DNA of 64,000 nucleotides, taken from contig NC_091932.1 in NCBI RefSeq assembly GCF_041260155.1, positions 4,921,501-4,985,500 on the forward strand, written 5' to 3'. The notes beneath the pieces were generated by a model. That model was not told the origin of the DNA. It worked only from the letters and a program-made list of their open reading frames with translations, and searched no databases. The first letter of the stretch is position 1. Each line of letters begins with the position of its first letter. This DNA comes from Ptychodera flava (Eukaryota; Hemichordata; Enteropneusta; Ptychoderidae). Positions 41,101 through 61,640 of the stretch are shown one piece after another. The translations under genes were made by a program, and so were the position numbers.

Positions 41101-44100
41101 AGGGGACCAAAAATAGACCCTTGGGGTACACCTGATGTGACATGTCCCCATGATGACAGTTCCCCGTCAAAAGCTACCCTTTGTAAACGACATTGAAGAT
41201 ATGTGGAAAGCCAGGTTAACAGATTACCACCTATACCATATGACTGAAGTTTATGAATCAGTAAAGTGTGGTCGACCGAGTCAAAAGCTTTTGAAAAATC
41301 CAAGTAAATAGAGTCAACCTGCCCTCCTTTGTCCATCACTGTGCTGATATAATTAATATAAGATACAAGATTTGTCGTGGTCGAACGGCCGCTGACAAAC
41401 CCATGTTGGCTTTCACATATGACAGATTTAACATGGTTAACAAGATTAACAAGACAATTTCACACATTTAGTAAGAAAAAAATAAAACAATTGAAAAACG
41501 AAAATTCAAGTCAAATTCAATAGTTTGACAATGTTGTGAGTTGGGAATTTTAAATGTACATTGTCGTATGTACATATCAGCACGAACTCATTGTCTCGTC
41601 AGAATTTAACAACACAGATAGCGATTTGCAAACTCTCAGAGGCTTGAATTTCATCCTCAGTTGCCGTTCGGTTGAATGGTGGTCGGACGCCATTTGAAGG
41701 AAGAGTTGACGTCAGACGAGATGGAGAGAACTCATGGAGATATGTGTGTGGAACTGGTGCAGGATGGAATCTAACAGTAGCAAGGGCCGTGTGTAAACAT
41801 CTGGGTAAAGCTACCTATTTTCTGTTGTAAAAACTAACGATTTAAATGCATTGATTAGATATTAAGAACTCCGCAGAGCATACGACCAAATCCGTATCCC
41901 ACTAAAATGCCCAACTTCTCATAAAGAAACGAAAAGCTAGCATATTTGAGTTCATTGAAAATTCGAAATCCAAACGAAAACTAACTCAGATAATCTGCAC
42001 ATGTACTTCAACAATTGATTTTAAACTCTATTTATTGTTAAAGGCTATCCTGCGGTAATGTGGGAATGGCACAATGGTGAATTTTGTGGAGAAGACCTGT
42101 CGTCTGCTAGCTTTCTCTGTGATATCAGATGTAATCCATTGTCAGAATCTCTTGAAAACTGTAGCATAGATTGGGACAACAACGGCTGTCAATGTGACCA
42201 ACGAAACACAGCTGGAGTAACTTGTTACCGTACGTATACACCCACAGTCACTATAAAGGCATAAATACTGTATTCAAATTTCTGAGATGTATGGTGGAAC
42301 GATTACAGTACTTATCAGTCACTTATCTCATGACAAGGTGTGACAGAACATGTGTACATCTACTTAAAATAATCTATTTTTGTAGCGTTGTCAGAAGAGA
42401 ATAATTGCAAGCTAATTATGCGTTTCCGCATTGTTTCACTCATAGTAGGTAACATTTTGCCCGTTTCAAAGTTTTGTACAAAAACCTTAACTTCAATTTT
42501 GACAGCCTTGCCTCTTTTGTGCTTATTATTTATTACGTTAGTAATGTTGTGTTTATTTATCACCAGAACTTAATTTTCTTGGTCGATATAAAGAGAGTCG
42601 GGATGACAGAATATTTCCATCAAACACGTTATGGCAGATACCCCCGAATGACGTCACAATTGAAGGGTGTATTAAAGTGTGCCGGGATCGACAAAAGACT
42701 ATAGCGGTTCTCGCGAGTGGTGACGAGTGTTACTGTGGCGATGACTCGGTTGATTACTGGCGTCATGAAGAGGCTATTCCAGGATTTCCAATACTGCCTG
42801 ACTCGGACGTTGTGATGTACGACACAGTGCAGTGTTTTGGCAATCATGGAGAAGCACCTTATATACAAGGCTGTGGAGGCAATTGGCAGTTAGATGTTTA
42901 TAATGGTAAGTAGATGTTAAAATTCTTCATCAACCAAAAATCGATGCAAATGTCTTCGAAGAATATTTTGGCATGTGTACCATACCACAAAATATAATCC
43001 CAGTGACTTCACTATCGACGTTCTCATGATAGTACTGATTATTTGTTATCATACGGTGTACACGATGCCAAACGCAAGATGGCACACCTGTATTCTTAAT
43101 TAAAATTAAGATTTTCTTTATTGTCTTTCGGTATCAATTAATTGGTCTACCAGATTTAATGTAGATTGACTAAGACGCCGTCTTGTCTATTACACATCAA
43201 TTACAGCCTCCTTTCAAATCAAAGACGCAGGATCAAATGGGTTGGGATCAAAATGCTTTAACTCAGAAATGGTCACGTTGGGGTTCAACGAAACCTCTCA
43301 AATGGTAAATATGTTATTCATTCATCTATGTAGTTTACGATGGTTGTAACAGTTTAAACACACAACAAACAAACTTTTGAGTTACGAAAATGTTGCTCAA
43401 TCTATTGTATTACTTTAGAAAGCACAGCTTTATTCTTGCTAGTCCGGTATTAATAGTAGTTTTGAAGGTAGTATATGTGTACCTCGAAAGTGAAAGACTT
43501 AAATTTTCCGATGTGAAACTTTCAACTATCCCCTCAGCAAATCAAGAATAGAAATCGGTGATGATGGTGCAACGTTTAATACTATAGAAATAAAGTACCT
43601 ACCATATGTCGATATATTAACTCTATGGAGAAAATAAAAGTTCATATTTAGAATAACTAATACGGTGATTCTTTTTGTGCCAGGAACTTTAAATGGGCCC
43701 AAAAGTGGTAGATAGGAAAAGAATGGCAAAAATTTGAGAGTCTGACTATCTGTTAGGGGCGCATTCTACCTAATAAAACGCTTGACATTTATATTAATTG
43801 ATTACATCGTTATGCAAAAATCACACAATTTGTATGAACGTTGATATACAGTTTTTTTTCTCCATTTCAGATTCGCCTGCACTATTAGGTGTTAGCTTAT
43901 TAATCATTGTTGTTCTAATCCTCGCAATGGTATACGTTATCTACAGACGATGGTGTCTGAAGTAAGTTTCATTATACCCACATAGGACTGTACTTCAACG
44001 TTTACTAAAATAATACAGATAGATTTATCTTAGCTTATACTCGTGTTTATTCTTTAATGCTACATATCGATGTCCTTGTTTGTGAAGTTTTTATACATTT

Positions 44101-45200
44101 CGATCAATATCTATATGTGTTGGGAAGTTAAAGCATTGCCAGAGTGACCCTTCATCACTTTTAACTTTTGCTGCGCTTTGCAGTATTTTTGTACTTTGTG
44201 TAAAATGCAGATTCTTGTTCTCCAACAAAAGTCCCGTCTGTAAATAGGCCTACATGTAGGGTTCAGCACGGAACTAAAGTCTGTAGATGGAAATGTCCAA
44301 TAAAACTGTTGGCGACTGAGCATCTGCCCCAGGCTGATCAACAATGACATTGCTGGCACAGCAAATATTTTGTATTGTAACATGCTTCAGGAGGAGGGAT
44401 AAGAAAATGTCTTTTGTTTTTTCGAGCAAGAGGTTAAAGCTACTATTCTTTCAACTCATTGATTGCAGAAGTACAAATCAGATGCGAGAAGAACACACAA
44501 GAATGCGGGAGGATGATCTTAGAAGAAGACTTTCAGCTGGTAACACACCTGCTGTGACAAGGAGAGAAGCAAGAGATGCAGCAAGATATTTCGCATTTGT
44601 AAATCCAATAGGTGGATTGAATCGAAATACACCAGATACTTCCCACGATGCTGCAGCTTTACAGGGCCAACAGCAAAACATCACAGACACCAGACTTACT
44701 GCGGAGTATGAGTCACTTGGTCCGGCAAATACTCCATCAACTCTAGGCGAATCAACCAGCTTGCATATGGAGGAACAGGACACCAGACCTTCGTCATTTA
44801 ATCCGTACGCCCAAGTTGATAATACGGCAGTTGTGGGGGCATTCAGTGCAGTGGCAAACACTCGGAACGAAAGTGACCAAGGTGCATATGGACCGAGTGA
44901 ACCGAAAACGTACGCACAAGTTGACAAGAAGAAAGATAGTGCTACAGATAAACCTGACGATGGATCACCCCTGGTGCAAACGACGCGGAAGAAATCAAAG
45001 ATGACCTATATGCAAAGGTCGAAAAGCCCAAACCTCTGGTTCAAAACAAACACAATATAGAGGATGAAGTTAGTCCTAGTGATGACGTCATTATTCCTAA
45101 GCCAACTAGCATCGTCGATGGTGATGAAGAATACAGCGACGATGAGGTACCAAGAATACCTGTCAGGAGTCAGGAACGCTTAGAGGAAGTTAACCCCTAA
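38152..45200 (+). CDS. SRCR-WSC single-pass receptor with tyrosine-motif tail
   Basis: Six exons: 38152-38227, 41661-41804, 42044-42229, 42567-42905, 43871-43961, then 44469 onward. All internal junctions up to the membrane exon are phase 1. Exon 1 is a signal peptide (RSIVVYSILLVFSTSILYAS). Exons 2-3 are one SRCR domain (VAVRLNGGRTPFEGRVDV; VCGTGAGW; AVCKHLG; DIRC; LENCS; NTAGVTC). Exon 4 is a WSC domain (FLGRY; EGCIKVC; DECYCG; GCGGNWQLDVYN), a carbohydrate-associated fold; its first Cys (usual LGCY) is Arg. Exon 5 is the membrane helix (LLGVSLLIIVVLILAMVYVIY) and RRW. The long tail has YESL, PYAQV, TYAQV motifs. As written, the frame ends at TAG 45058-45060 (475 aa). One more base in the CCCC at 44968-44971 would continue it to TAA 45198-45200 (522 aa) and add DLYAKV. 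Inferred: adhesion or innate recognition receptor with SH2-binding tail. Confidence 0.8.
39343..39500. mobile_element. MITE family M, copy 2 (receptor intron 1)
   Basis: Begins ACACGATTGGAACTATTTCG and ends CCGATCGTGT, with the internal ATATTGCAACATTCAGCTA and AATTTGAACAATATGAA shared in order with the copy at 35639. Shorter than copy 1 by an internal deletion. Confidence 0.6.
39720..41465 (-). mobile_element. LINE (CR1/Jockey-like) 3' half in receptor intron 1
   Basis: Minus-strand frames from 41465 leftwards give SQHGFVSGRSTTTNLVSYIN, DSIYLDFSKAFDSVDHTLL, VTSGVPQGSIFGPLLFVLYI, LSLYADDSKLF (RT catalytic YADD), then after one frame change LGVFLLSKLNWSMHISHVVS, and a C-terminal part with LPTLENRRKFLDTLFLYKIL. 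The 5' end (endonuclease, ORF1) is missing, as usual for LINE copies. An A-rich stretch (T-rich on +, 39720-39755) may be its tail. One clear frame change and an otherwise long intact RT suggest moderate age. It sits antisense in the host gene's first intron. Confidence 0.85.
43465..43775. repeat. Dispersed repeat family R1, copy 2 (receptor intron 4)
   Basis: Shares GAAGGTAGTATA, CGAAAGTGAAAGACTTAAA, TTAACTCTATGGAGAAAA, AAAAGTGGTAGATAGGAAAA and GACTATCTGT..GGGCGCATTCTACCT in order with copy 1 at 3535-3905. Diverged, non-coding. Confidence 0.55.
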
Positions 45201-46269
<1,069 letters not shown>

Positions 46270-47288
46270 GTCTCTAGTAGACTTTCCTAAAGAATAGTTG
46301 ATGCATGAAAGCTTAGAGTCTTGACATTTTTTGGCTGTGCTAACAAATACGCGAAAATGAAGCATTATGTCATATTAAGTCATATAGAGCTAAGTATTTG
46401 AGTTCCCTTCACAGTTATGTAATCTTTTTGTCATTATTTTTGTTGTAGAAAGGCTCGCAACATCATGCTAATACGAAATGTCCGATATTGTTGTTAAATC
46501 ACAAATGTTACATTTAACCAGCACTCATTCGTAAAATGGTCGTGTTGCCTATTGTACACGATGTGTTTTACTTGCCAAACAATATTCTACATTTTAAGAT
46601 TCTCGAGTAAAGGAAAAAGACACTATACAAGTCAAAAATGTTGAATAAATTGCCCTTAGTTACAGCTATTGATTCTTAATTCCTAATCAATGATGGTAAC
46701 TTGTTCCAATACAATTGAAAAAGTTCAAGTTATTTCGGTCATGAAAGCAAAGGCAAATCACGAAACTATGTGGTCGGTCTGAATAGTAGATGAACGTCAT
46801 GATAAGAAGTTTTTGTTCTGGAACCAAATTTCCGGTTACAATAATCGAAAATTTCCTTACATAAAAGTCAGAACCCCAAAGAAATATTAGTGATAATCCG
46901 CACCAGCATATTATGCTACTACTTGTTATCAAGGAGAATGTTCAGGAATATATGCTTTGATTGGTGCAATGTGAATTTTCGTTCGCCACCTTATAAAGGA
47001 AGTGAAAATCGAGCGGAGTGTAGACTCGTATCATATTGGCATGACCACAGTCCCTGTGTGTGGAGGGACTGTGGCATAACACATCAGGACGTTTATCTTG
47101 TTTCCCCAAACAAACATGACGCTCATGAATTTCTTTAGTCTGTATAAAGGTAGAAGTGAATCAGTTCAAAATCTAATATCCTGGCTTGTATAGAGTGTAA
47201 GGATGAGTGTACAATTTTTTAGGTAGGAAAAACAGATCATATTCTAAAATAACACAAGATACTCTGTCGTACTTAATCGAATAGAATG

Positions 47289-54580
<7,292 letters not shown>

Positions 54581-54866
54581 GTCGTTGATTGTCTTTTGTA
54601 AATCTTGCCTCTCAGCAGCCAAATGATAGCTGAAAGTACACAGTGTAAACAATCGTACACTGTGTATGACTTCCCCGACCTCTGTAAAGAAACAATAAGC
54701 TTCGAATGTCGGTAGCAACTCACTCCTGGCTACGACTGCAAGTGATTTGTTCTCCGCGGCGAAGGTCGTCGAAATGCAACACGTGATCCATGGGACAGCT
54801 GTTTGAACCTCGAGAGAGGTCATGGATGAAAGGTGAAAGTTATTGGAGTCGAAGAGAATGAATAAT

Positions 54867-54940
54867 TAGTCTGGTTTCCTGGCCCATTTCTACCGCTGGC
54901 TGCGTAGCCAGCGGTAGAAATGGGCCAGGAAACCAGACTA
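54867..54940. mobile_element. Palindromic family-T mini element upstream of D exon 1
   Basis: 74-bp near-perfect palindrome, ends TAGTCTGGTTTCCTGGCCCA / TGGGCCAGGAAACCAGACTA, centre GGCTGCGTAGCC. Its end differs by two bases from the TIR of the 21073-21899 element. Same position as the E copy, so it predates the D/E duplication. It lies about 290 bp upstream of the D start codon. Confidence 0.65.
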
Positions 54941-55239
54941 AATGATTTATGAGTCTCGAAGATTAGCATATATCACTATCTATTCGTTACATAAGAGAGT
55001 TCGTTTGATTGATGATTGTGTCACCAGGTGATGAATACGAATATATTGGTGTAAATGTCTTTGGTCTTCGGTCTCGGTCGAAACTTCATGATGTCGACAC
55101 AGGGATTCGTTATGTATATTATTCTCCAAATCTTGTAATAACGAAGTTTTATAGGTCTTGTAAATCCGCTGCCTTTTGACAATACGTTGTAAGGGGAATT
55201 ATGTAGTAAACGTGATGAGTTTTTGGGTTTCTAACAAAC

Positions 55240-55615
55240 AACCCTATTTGTAACACTTACCCGATTTGTAACAAAAGTTAACCCAATTTGTAACAAAACC
55301 CATTTGTTGAAATCTTAATGAAATATGCATATATGTATGTTTGGGGCAATTTTCTTTTTTTCCCTTGTCGAAACTAATTTTTTCTGAAACTGTTTTTGTT
55401 ACAAATAGGGTTGATTGTTACAAATAGGGGTGGCGTGTCAACCTTATTTGTAACAATCAACCCTATTTGTAACACTAACCCCAATTTTTAACAAAAGTTA
55501 ACCCAATTTGTAACAAAACCTAATTTTCAAAAATACTTGATGGAATATGCATATTTGTATGTTTGGGGGCAATTTTCTTTTTTTCTTGTCGAAACTCATT
55601 TTTTCCGAAACTGCT
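55240..55615. repeat. Tandem pair of about 210-bp units with TTGTAACA motifs
   Basis: Two units share CCAATTTGTAACAAAACC, ATATGCATAT.TGTATGTTTG and GGCAATTTTCTTTTTTTC, separated by an inverted junction (GTTACAAATAGGGTTG / CAACCCTATTTGTAAC). The matching place at the end of unit E (61590-61620) lacks it, so it was inserted at the unit-D boundary. Confidence 0.6.
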
Positions 55616-55689
55616 CGTTAGATTAAATTTCGTTGTACAGGTTCCTAGGGATAAGAGGCCTACTCGTAAGACTTTCCACAAAAGTCGAA

Positions 55690-57273
55690 AGAATAACCTG
55701 TAATTGACTTTCGTAAAGAATAATTGATGCATTAAGTTTGGAGTCTGGACATTATTTTTGCCTTGCCAACGTTAAAAAATAAGCGAAAATAAAGTGTCAC
55801 GGCTGTACTTTCACTAGCTCTTGGTTGAGGTACCGGTCTGGGATCGTAATGCTTTCAGTAACTGAAGCTGACACCAAAGTTGTCGGTTGTAAGCACAACT
55901 TCGATCTTTATTACTATACACCGTTCTCTGCTCCGTTCTCCAGCCTCTGCTCCGCTCTGTTCTACTTCTGTAAAGTGTACAACTTAAAGAGTTTCCAAAT
56001 CTACATATTATAATAAATGACTCAAGCTACAACTTTAATTAAATACAGATATGTCGGAAAATATTAAAGGACAGGAAATATTGTCAAAACAGGACGAAGT
56101 GTTCTTTCAACACGAAGTTTGAGTCAACGTCAACCTCCGGTCACTTTTAATGAGTTTAACATCTGTTAAAACAATACATCACTCAACACAAGACAGTGAC
56201 GGTTACTTCAAGGTTGTGAACGTAAACAGTCTTATTGAGTAATAGGAAACTACAATCGTCAAGGGAATAAGCATAGGACTCAGTGTAGTCTTGGAGATCA
56301 CTTTAAGGTTACTAGATTTCAAGTTAATTACTTCAAATATAAAAGTATGAAATCCTGGGAAAAGGGAAAGGAAGCGAAAAGGAGGGCGTTACAAAAGCAT
56401 TATGTAGAGCGTATTTATTTGTCATTATTTTTTTTTTCTGTTGTAGTAATACTCCCAAAATCATGCGAATAACTTTTCCGTCGAACCCCTCATAACATCA
56501 TGCACATTTGAAATGTCCGATATTATTGTTAAATCATCAATTTTACATTTCCAGAATTCAGTTGATAAAAAAGTTGTGTTGTCTAATGTACACCAAGCGT
56601 TGTACTTGGCAAACAATGTTTTGCATTTTGTGATTCTAGAGTAACGGGAAAAGACAAAATACAAGTCAGAGACGTTGAATAGATTGTCCTGATTTCTAGC
56701 TATTGATTAATGTTGTACCCAATGGTAACGTATTCCAATACAATTGATCAAGTTGAATATATTTCGGTCATGATAAAGCAAAGGCAAATTACGAAACTAT
56801 GTGGTCAGTCTGAACAGTACATGAACTTCAAGATATGAAGTTTTTGTTTTGGAACCGAATTTACAGTTACAATAATCGAAAATTTCCTTGCATAAAAGTC
56901 AAAACCCCAAAGAAATATTAGTGATAATCCGCACCAGTATATAATGCTACTACTTGTTATCAAGGGGAATGATCAGGAATATATGCATTGATTGGTGCAC
57001 TGTGAATTTTCATTCGCCATCTTATAAAGGAAATGAAAATGGAGCGGAGTATAGCCTTATATCATATTTGCATGTGACTACAGTCCCAGTGAGTAGAGGG
57101 ACTGTGGCATAACACATCACAACATTTATCATGTTTCCCTAAACAAGCATGGCGTTCATAAATTTCTTTTGTCTGTATGAAAGTAGACGTGAATCACTTC
57201 AAAAATCTGATATTCCAGTTTGGTTAGAGTGTGAGGTACGGGTGTACAATTTTTAAGGTAGGAAAATACCCTG
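55690..57273. other. 3' flank of copy E, no gene seen
   Basis: Homologous to the flank of copy D (46270-47288), including the GAGGGACTGTGG hairpin near 57078-57108. Only shadows and short frames. Confidence 0.5.
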
Positions 57274-60200
57274 TCAAACTCGATCGTACAGAATGTTATC
57301 TTTCTTCTGTTGTCCCCGAACCGGTCTGTGTTGCAGCGCCATTGAAATGTGACTAGGGTCTATTAGCATGAGGCAGTTCTTGTAATTTTCATCAGTATTC
57401 ATATCATCTGTTGTATTCTTTTTCTTTGCAAGATATAGTTCTGGTAGTAACACGGTAAGTCCACCAAACGTTAGGAAAACACCGTAGAAATAAAACGAAT
57501 TGTTGTAGTCCCCGGTGACATCGTATATGTAACCTTTGAAAAGATAAAGAAATGACAGCATTAGTAATCTTTGTCTTAAATGGACTTTCAATCTTAAAGT
57601 CATTGCCATCCGGAAGAAACATCCCGAGATGAACTGCTTAATATTATTTTATTAAAACTTACAAATCTTGCTAAGTGAGTTTACTCAATACATTTTTATA
57701 TTCCTTCATTGTCATATGTCTATGTTTTAATTGTATTTAGCGTGAAGCAAGGGAGTAACTGACGCACATTAAGAAATGAAGTTTTAGTAAATGGACGTCT
57801 AACATTGAATTTAACACCCGCTCATGTATTTCGGGTTTCGAGTTTTGGCTGAGTCGTTGAACGTACAAGTATTATTTATAAAGAAAAATAATGTAAAATG
57901 ACGTTTTAACGGTATATTTGCTAGACTTATTATCAGATGTATTTGTACTGCAATACATTTTTTTATTCTTTTCCTCTAATAATCAAGTTTTGACTTTGAT
58001 GACTCAGCAAAAATAAATAAAAGCGAAACCCAAAAATACATGAACGGGTGTTATGTAATTCATGTGCTAATAAAGTTACTGTGACCGGGTATTTATCTCT
58101 CTAACTTCAGTGAACCATAAGCATTGTCATCGTATTGCTTATAATCTCATTAAAAGTATTCCTGAGCAAAGAGGAAATTGTTTTAAACTTGCCTGCTACC
58201 GGCGGACCAATGATTCCACCAATAGATATAGCCAATGCCATGAATCCAACTGCAGCGGTAAAATTCTGTGGCCCTGCGATTTGTGTCATCGCCTGGTTCG
58301 CAACAGTGAAGAATAAACCACTCAGAAACCCAACAAAAGATGCATAAATAGAATATGTTACATATGTTGTTGCTAAGGAACTGAACAAGGTGATGATTCC
58401 TGTAAGAACCAAGGCAATACCAAACCACGTGACAGCGGTGCAGTGCTTTGAGGAAATATGCACAAGTGGTGGTGGTGCCAATCTACCGATTAAAGAGCTG
58501 GCACCAAAAAATGAAATGATCAATGCAAGTTGGTCTTGGGTTCCGAGGTTCTTTGTTTCAGCACGTGCAAATAAATGGGCCGGTAAGGCTTGATATCCGA
58601 CGCCGATGCCAAGTAAATTCGCAAATAAAAATGCAACAAACAGAGGGTTTCTTCTGAGAAGAGAAAAATCCCATATTTCGCATTGATCTCTACAAATGTT
58701 CGAATGTTGAACTTCTGACTCATTATGTCGGTTGACGTCATGGCTTGTTTCTACTTTTGTTGGAGTTCGATACAAAGCAGCCGAGATCCCCATGTGTGCA
58801 TTTATACCAGAAAATATGATAACAGCGCCTCTCCATCCATAGCTGTCAATCAGATATTGCATCAGTGGTGGAAAAACAAAAATGCCAATTCCTGATCCAG
58901 TCAAGACCAGGGAATTTGCCACAGCGAACCTTTTCTTCACATAGAAAGGTAATATTCCGAAATGTGGTGGAATTATCAATCCATATCCAATTCCTGTTTG
59001 TAAAATGGAAAAAAAAATAATATAAAAATAAATAATATTTGTTTTGGTGGCGGTATTATGAAACAGACACCGAGCATTTTGTTTTCAAAATACCGCCATC
59101 AAAACAAATATTAGTTATCAAATTTTAACACCACCTACAAATAGAATGGTACGTCCCGATCTTACATATATAAGAGTGTTGGCCGAAGAATACTCTCACT
59201 CATTACTCTGTCCGATGATTACAGGATGCATGAAACTTAAGTAACAGATATCATTACTTTGTATTCCCCATAACGAATTTCTTACCTACAAGAATTCCAA
59301 TACTGAAGTACAAGAATTCCAATCTTGTTGCAAATGCGCTGATGAAGAAACCAGTGGAAGACATAATTGTGCCAATCATTACAATCACTCGAAATCCGAA
59401 TTTCTTGACGCATACGTTGGATACTGGACCTGTGTGACGTAAAATACGATGGCAAAAGATCATATGTGTCAGAGTTATCACGTGGGAGCCACAAAAGATA
59501 ATTTGTGCAATATTACAACAGAGAACAAGATGATTGGCTTATTCGTCACTAGGTTTCTGACGCTTTGTTATACACTTTACATTGTCTCAATATATGCATT
59601 GATTACTATTAAATTTATCAAAATTATGCTATTTATTCGCACTACGTGTGACGCCGACTGGTCGTAGAAATTAAGAAGTAACATTGCAACCCCCCCCCCC
59701 CCCGCGTCTGCGAACTCTAACAAATCGAAGAATACAACAGTGCAAATGCCACACCACAGTAAGCTTTCAGTCCATGCAACGTAAATATAGCATCGAGCTA
59801 CTTTGCTCGGGATGTACATTGTCTCAATATATGCCTTTAAAATGTTTTCTAGTATCTTCTCTGAATTTGTTTCCTTTCGTAACTGCCATCAATTAACTTG
59901 GTTTTAAATGAATACACTTGTTTACAAAATATACTGACAGAATGGTCAACAAGGTGTTTTGACATACAAAGGAAGCCGCTGCGATGACACGGTTCTTTGT
60001 ACAGTAGAATCCCAAAGTTTGATACGCAGCTGTCAACGTTGACCTCTTGTGTATACGCCTCCAACATTTGAGTCGACTTGCGTGATCGCCTGACTGACTA
60101 AGTAGGCCACATTGAGACAAGCTGAAACGTCTTCACCAGGACGAACATAGTTATCTTTGTCCAACATAGGGAAAATCGTATGTGAACGGAGAGTATTTTT

Positions 60201-60936
60201 TTTCGAGTGAGGTTGAGTTCAGAATTGCAATCGCGGTACTAGGGTCTAATCTAAGAGAAATTAAAACCAACAACCAACCGTAGTGTAGTGATACATTTCT
60301 TAGAGCTGCAGTAACTTAGCCAAAAGATTCTTTAGACTACTGGCAATGGTGGTTTTCTCATTTAATTTAAACGCGGTTCTGTAAGACACGCGTTTTACAC
60401 ACGTCGCGTCACCGCATTCTAGAACAGCGGAGCTAGCTAGCTGTGTAGCGAACGAGGAGCTATGCGGAACAGTCTGATTAAATTTTGTTCACAAACAATG
60501 CAATGATTACTATTAAATTTATCAAAATTATGCTATTTATTCGCACTACGTGTGACGCCGACTGGTCGTAGAAATTAAGAAGTAACATCGCCACCCCCCC
60601 CCCCCGCGTCTGCGAACTCTAACAAATCGAAGAATACACCAGTGCAAATGCCACACCACAGTAAGCTTTCAGTCCATGCAACGTAAATATAGCATCGAGC
60701 TACTTTGCTCGGCATGTCCTCTTTGCATGCTGGGCCTTGAATCTGGGAATTAACTTACCAATGCTCATTTGTAGGAAAATGAAAACTGCAAGTACCCATG
60801 ACGTGCGTTCTGAGGTCTCTTCGAAATAATGCTGAATTACGACGAAAAGAGGACCTATAGCTTGATACCATCCGAAGACAAACCAGCAACAAACATGCGA
60901 CCCTAACACAACGAGCCAGCCGTAACATGCTCGCAT
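57274..60936 (-). CDS. SLC16-like (monocarboxylate transporter family) copy E
   Basis: Four exons on the minus strand: 60759-60936, 59286-59429, 58193-58993, 57274-57533 (460 aa), same phases as D. About a dozen substitutions separate the 267-residue core exon from D (for example LIGRLAPPPL against LIGRWAPPLL, VANQAMTQIAG against VANHAMTTIAG, GFMALA against GFTALA). Intron 3 again uses a GC donor (AG|GCAAGT at 58192-58191). The tail differs: after NTDEN one base fewer than in D (GAAAATTACAAG against GAAAATTTACAGG) shifts the frame, replacing D's ATQTGSGTTEER with a longer basic end (RPVRGQQKKDNILYDRV). The transporter core is intact, so E may still work with a different cytoplasmic tail. Intron 2 is only about 290 bp, close to the state before the insertions in D. 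Substrate unknown. Confidence 0.85.
59030..59120. repeat. Small palindrome in intron 2 of copy E
   Basis: TTTGTTTTGGTGGCGGTATT faces AATACCGCCATCAAAACAAA around about 40 bases. Part of it (CTACCGCCACCAAAACAATA) is also in copy D intron 2 near 51205. Confidence 0.55.
59598..59834. repeat. 237-bp locally templated insertion in intron 1 of copy E
   Basis: Bases 59600-59811 are a near copy of 60500-60713 in the same orientation (TACGTGTGACGCCGACTGG, poly-C, AACAAATCGAAGAATAC). The insert is bounded by a repeated TACATTGTCTCAATATATGC (ending at 59597 and at 59834). Copy D is uninterrupted at this point (near 51798). Confidence 0.75.
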
Positions 60937-61238
60937 GTTGTTGATTGTCTTTTGTAAATCTTGCCTCTGAGCAGCCAAATGATAGCTGAAAGTACACAGT
61001 GTAAACAATCGTACACTGTGTATGACTTCCCCGACCTCTGTAAAGAAACAATAAGCTTCGAATGTCGGTAGCAACTCACTCTCCTGGTTACAACTCTAAG
61101 TGATTTGTTCTCAGCAGGGAAGGTCGTCGAGGTTGCTTGACAAAAATACAATACGTGATCCAAGGGACAGCTGTTTGAACCCCGAGAGAGGTCATGGATG
61201 AAAGGTGAAAGTTATTGGAGTCGAAGAGAATGAATAAT

Positions 61239-61312
61239 TAGTCTGGTTTCCTGGCCCAGTTCTAGCGCTGGCTGCGTAGCCAGCGGTAGAAATGGGCCAG
61301 GGAACCAGACTA
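61239..61312. mobile_element. Palindromic family-T mini element upstream of E exon 1
   Basis: Duplicate of the element at 54867-54940, slightly more diverged in one arm (TTCTAGCGCTGG against GGTAGAAATGGG), about 300 bp upstream of the E start codon. Confidence 0.65.
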
Positions 61313-61640
61313 CATGATATATGACTTGTGAAGATTAGCATATACCACTATCTATTCGCTAGAGAGTTCGTTTGATTGATGATTGTGTCACTAGGTGATG
61401 AATACGTATATATCAATTTGGTGTAAATGTCTTTGGTCTTCGGTCTCGGTCGAAACTTCATGATGTCGACACAGGGTTTTGTTATGTATATATTCTCAAA
61501 ACCTTGTAATAACGCAGTTTTATAGGTCTTGTAAATCCGCCGCCTTTTGACAATAAGTTGTAAGGGGGAATTATGTTGTAAACGTGGAGAGTTTTGGGGT
61601 TTTTTTATTGACGACCACCGCATATGGCATATTATCTCAA

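Noticed and set aside
43207-43304. Possible extra receptor exon (ASFQIKDAGSNGLGSKCFNS, then EMVTLGFNETSQM)
   Set aside because: It has a TTACAG acceptor and GTAAAT donor, but its 98-bp length breaks the phase between the WSC exon and the membrane exon, which join directly in frame. It would need another acceptor at about 43851. Left out unless transcripts show it.
54581-54823. N-terminal extension of copy D upstream of MRACYS
   Set aside because: The frame is open, but copy E has a 2-base indel there and copy A begins at the matching Met, so 5' UTR is more likely.
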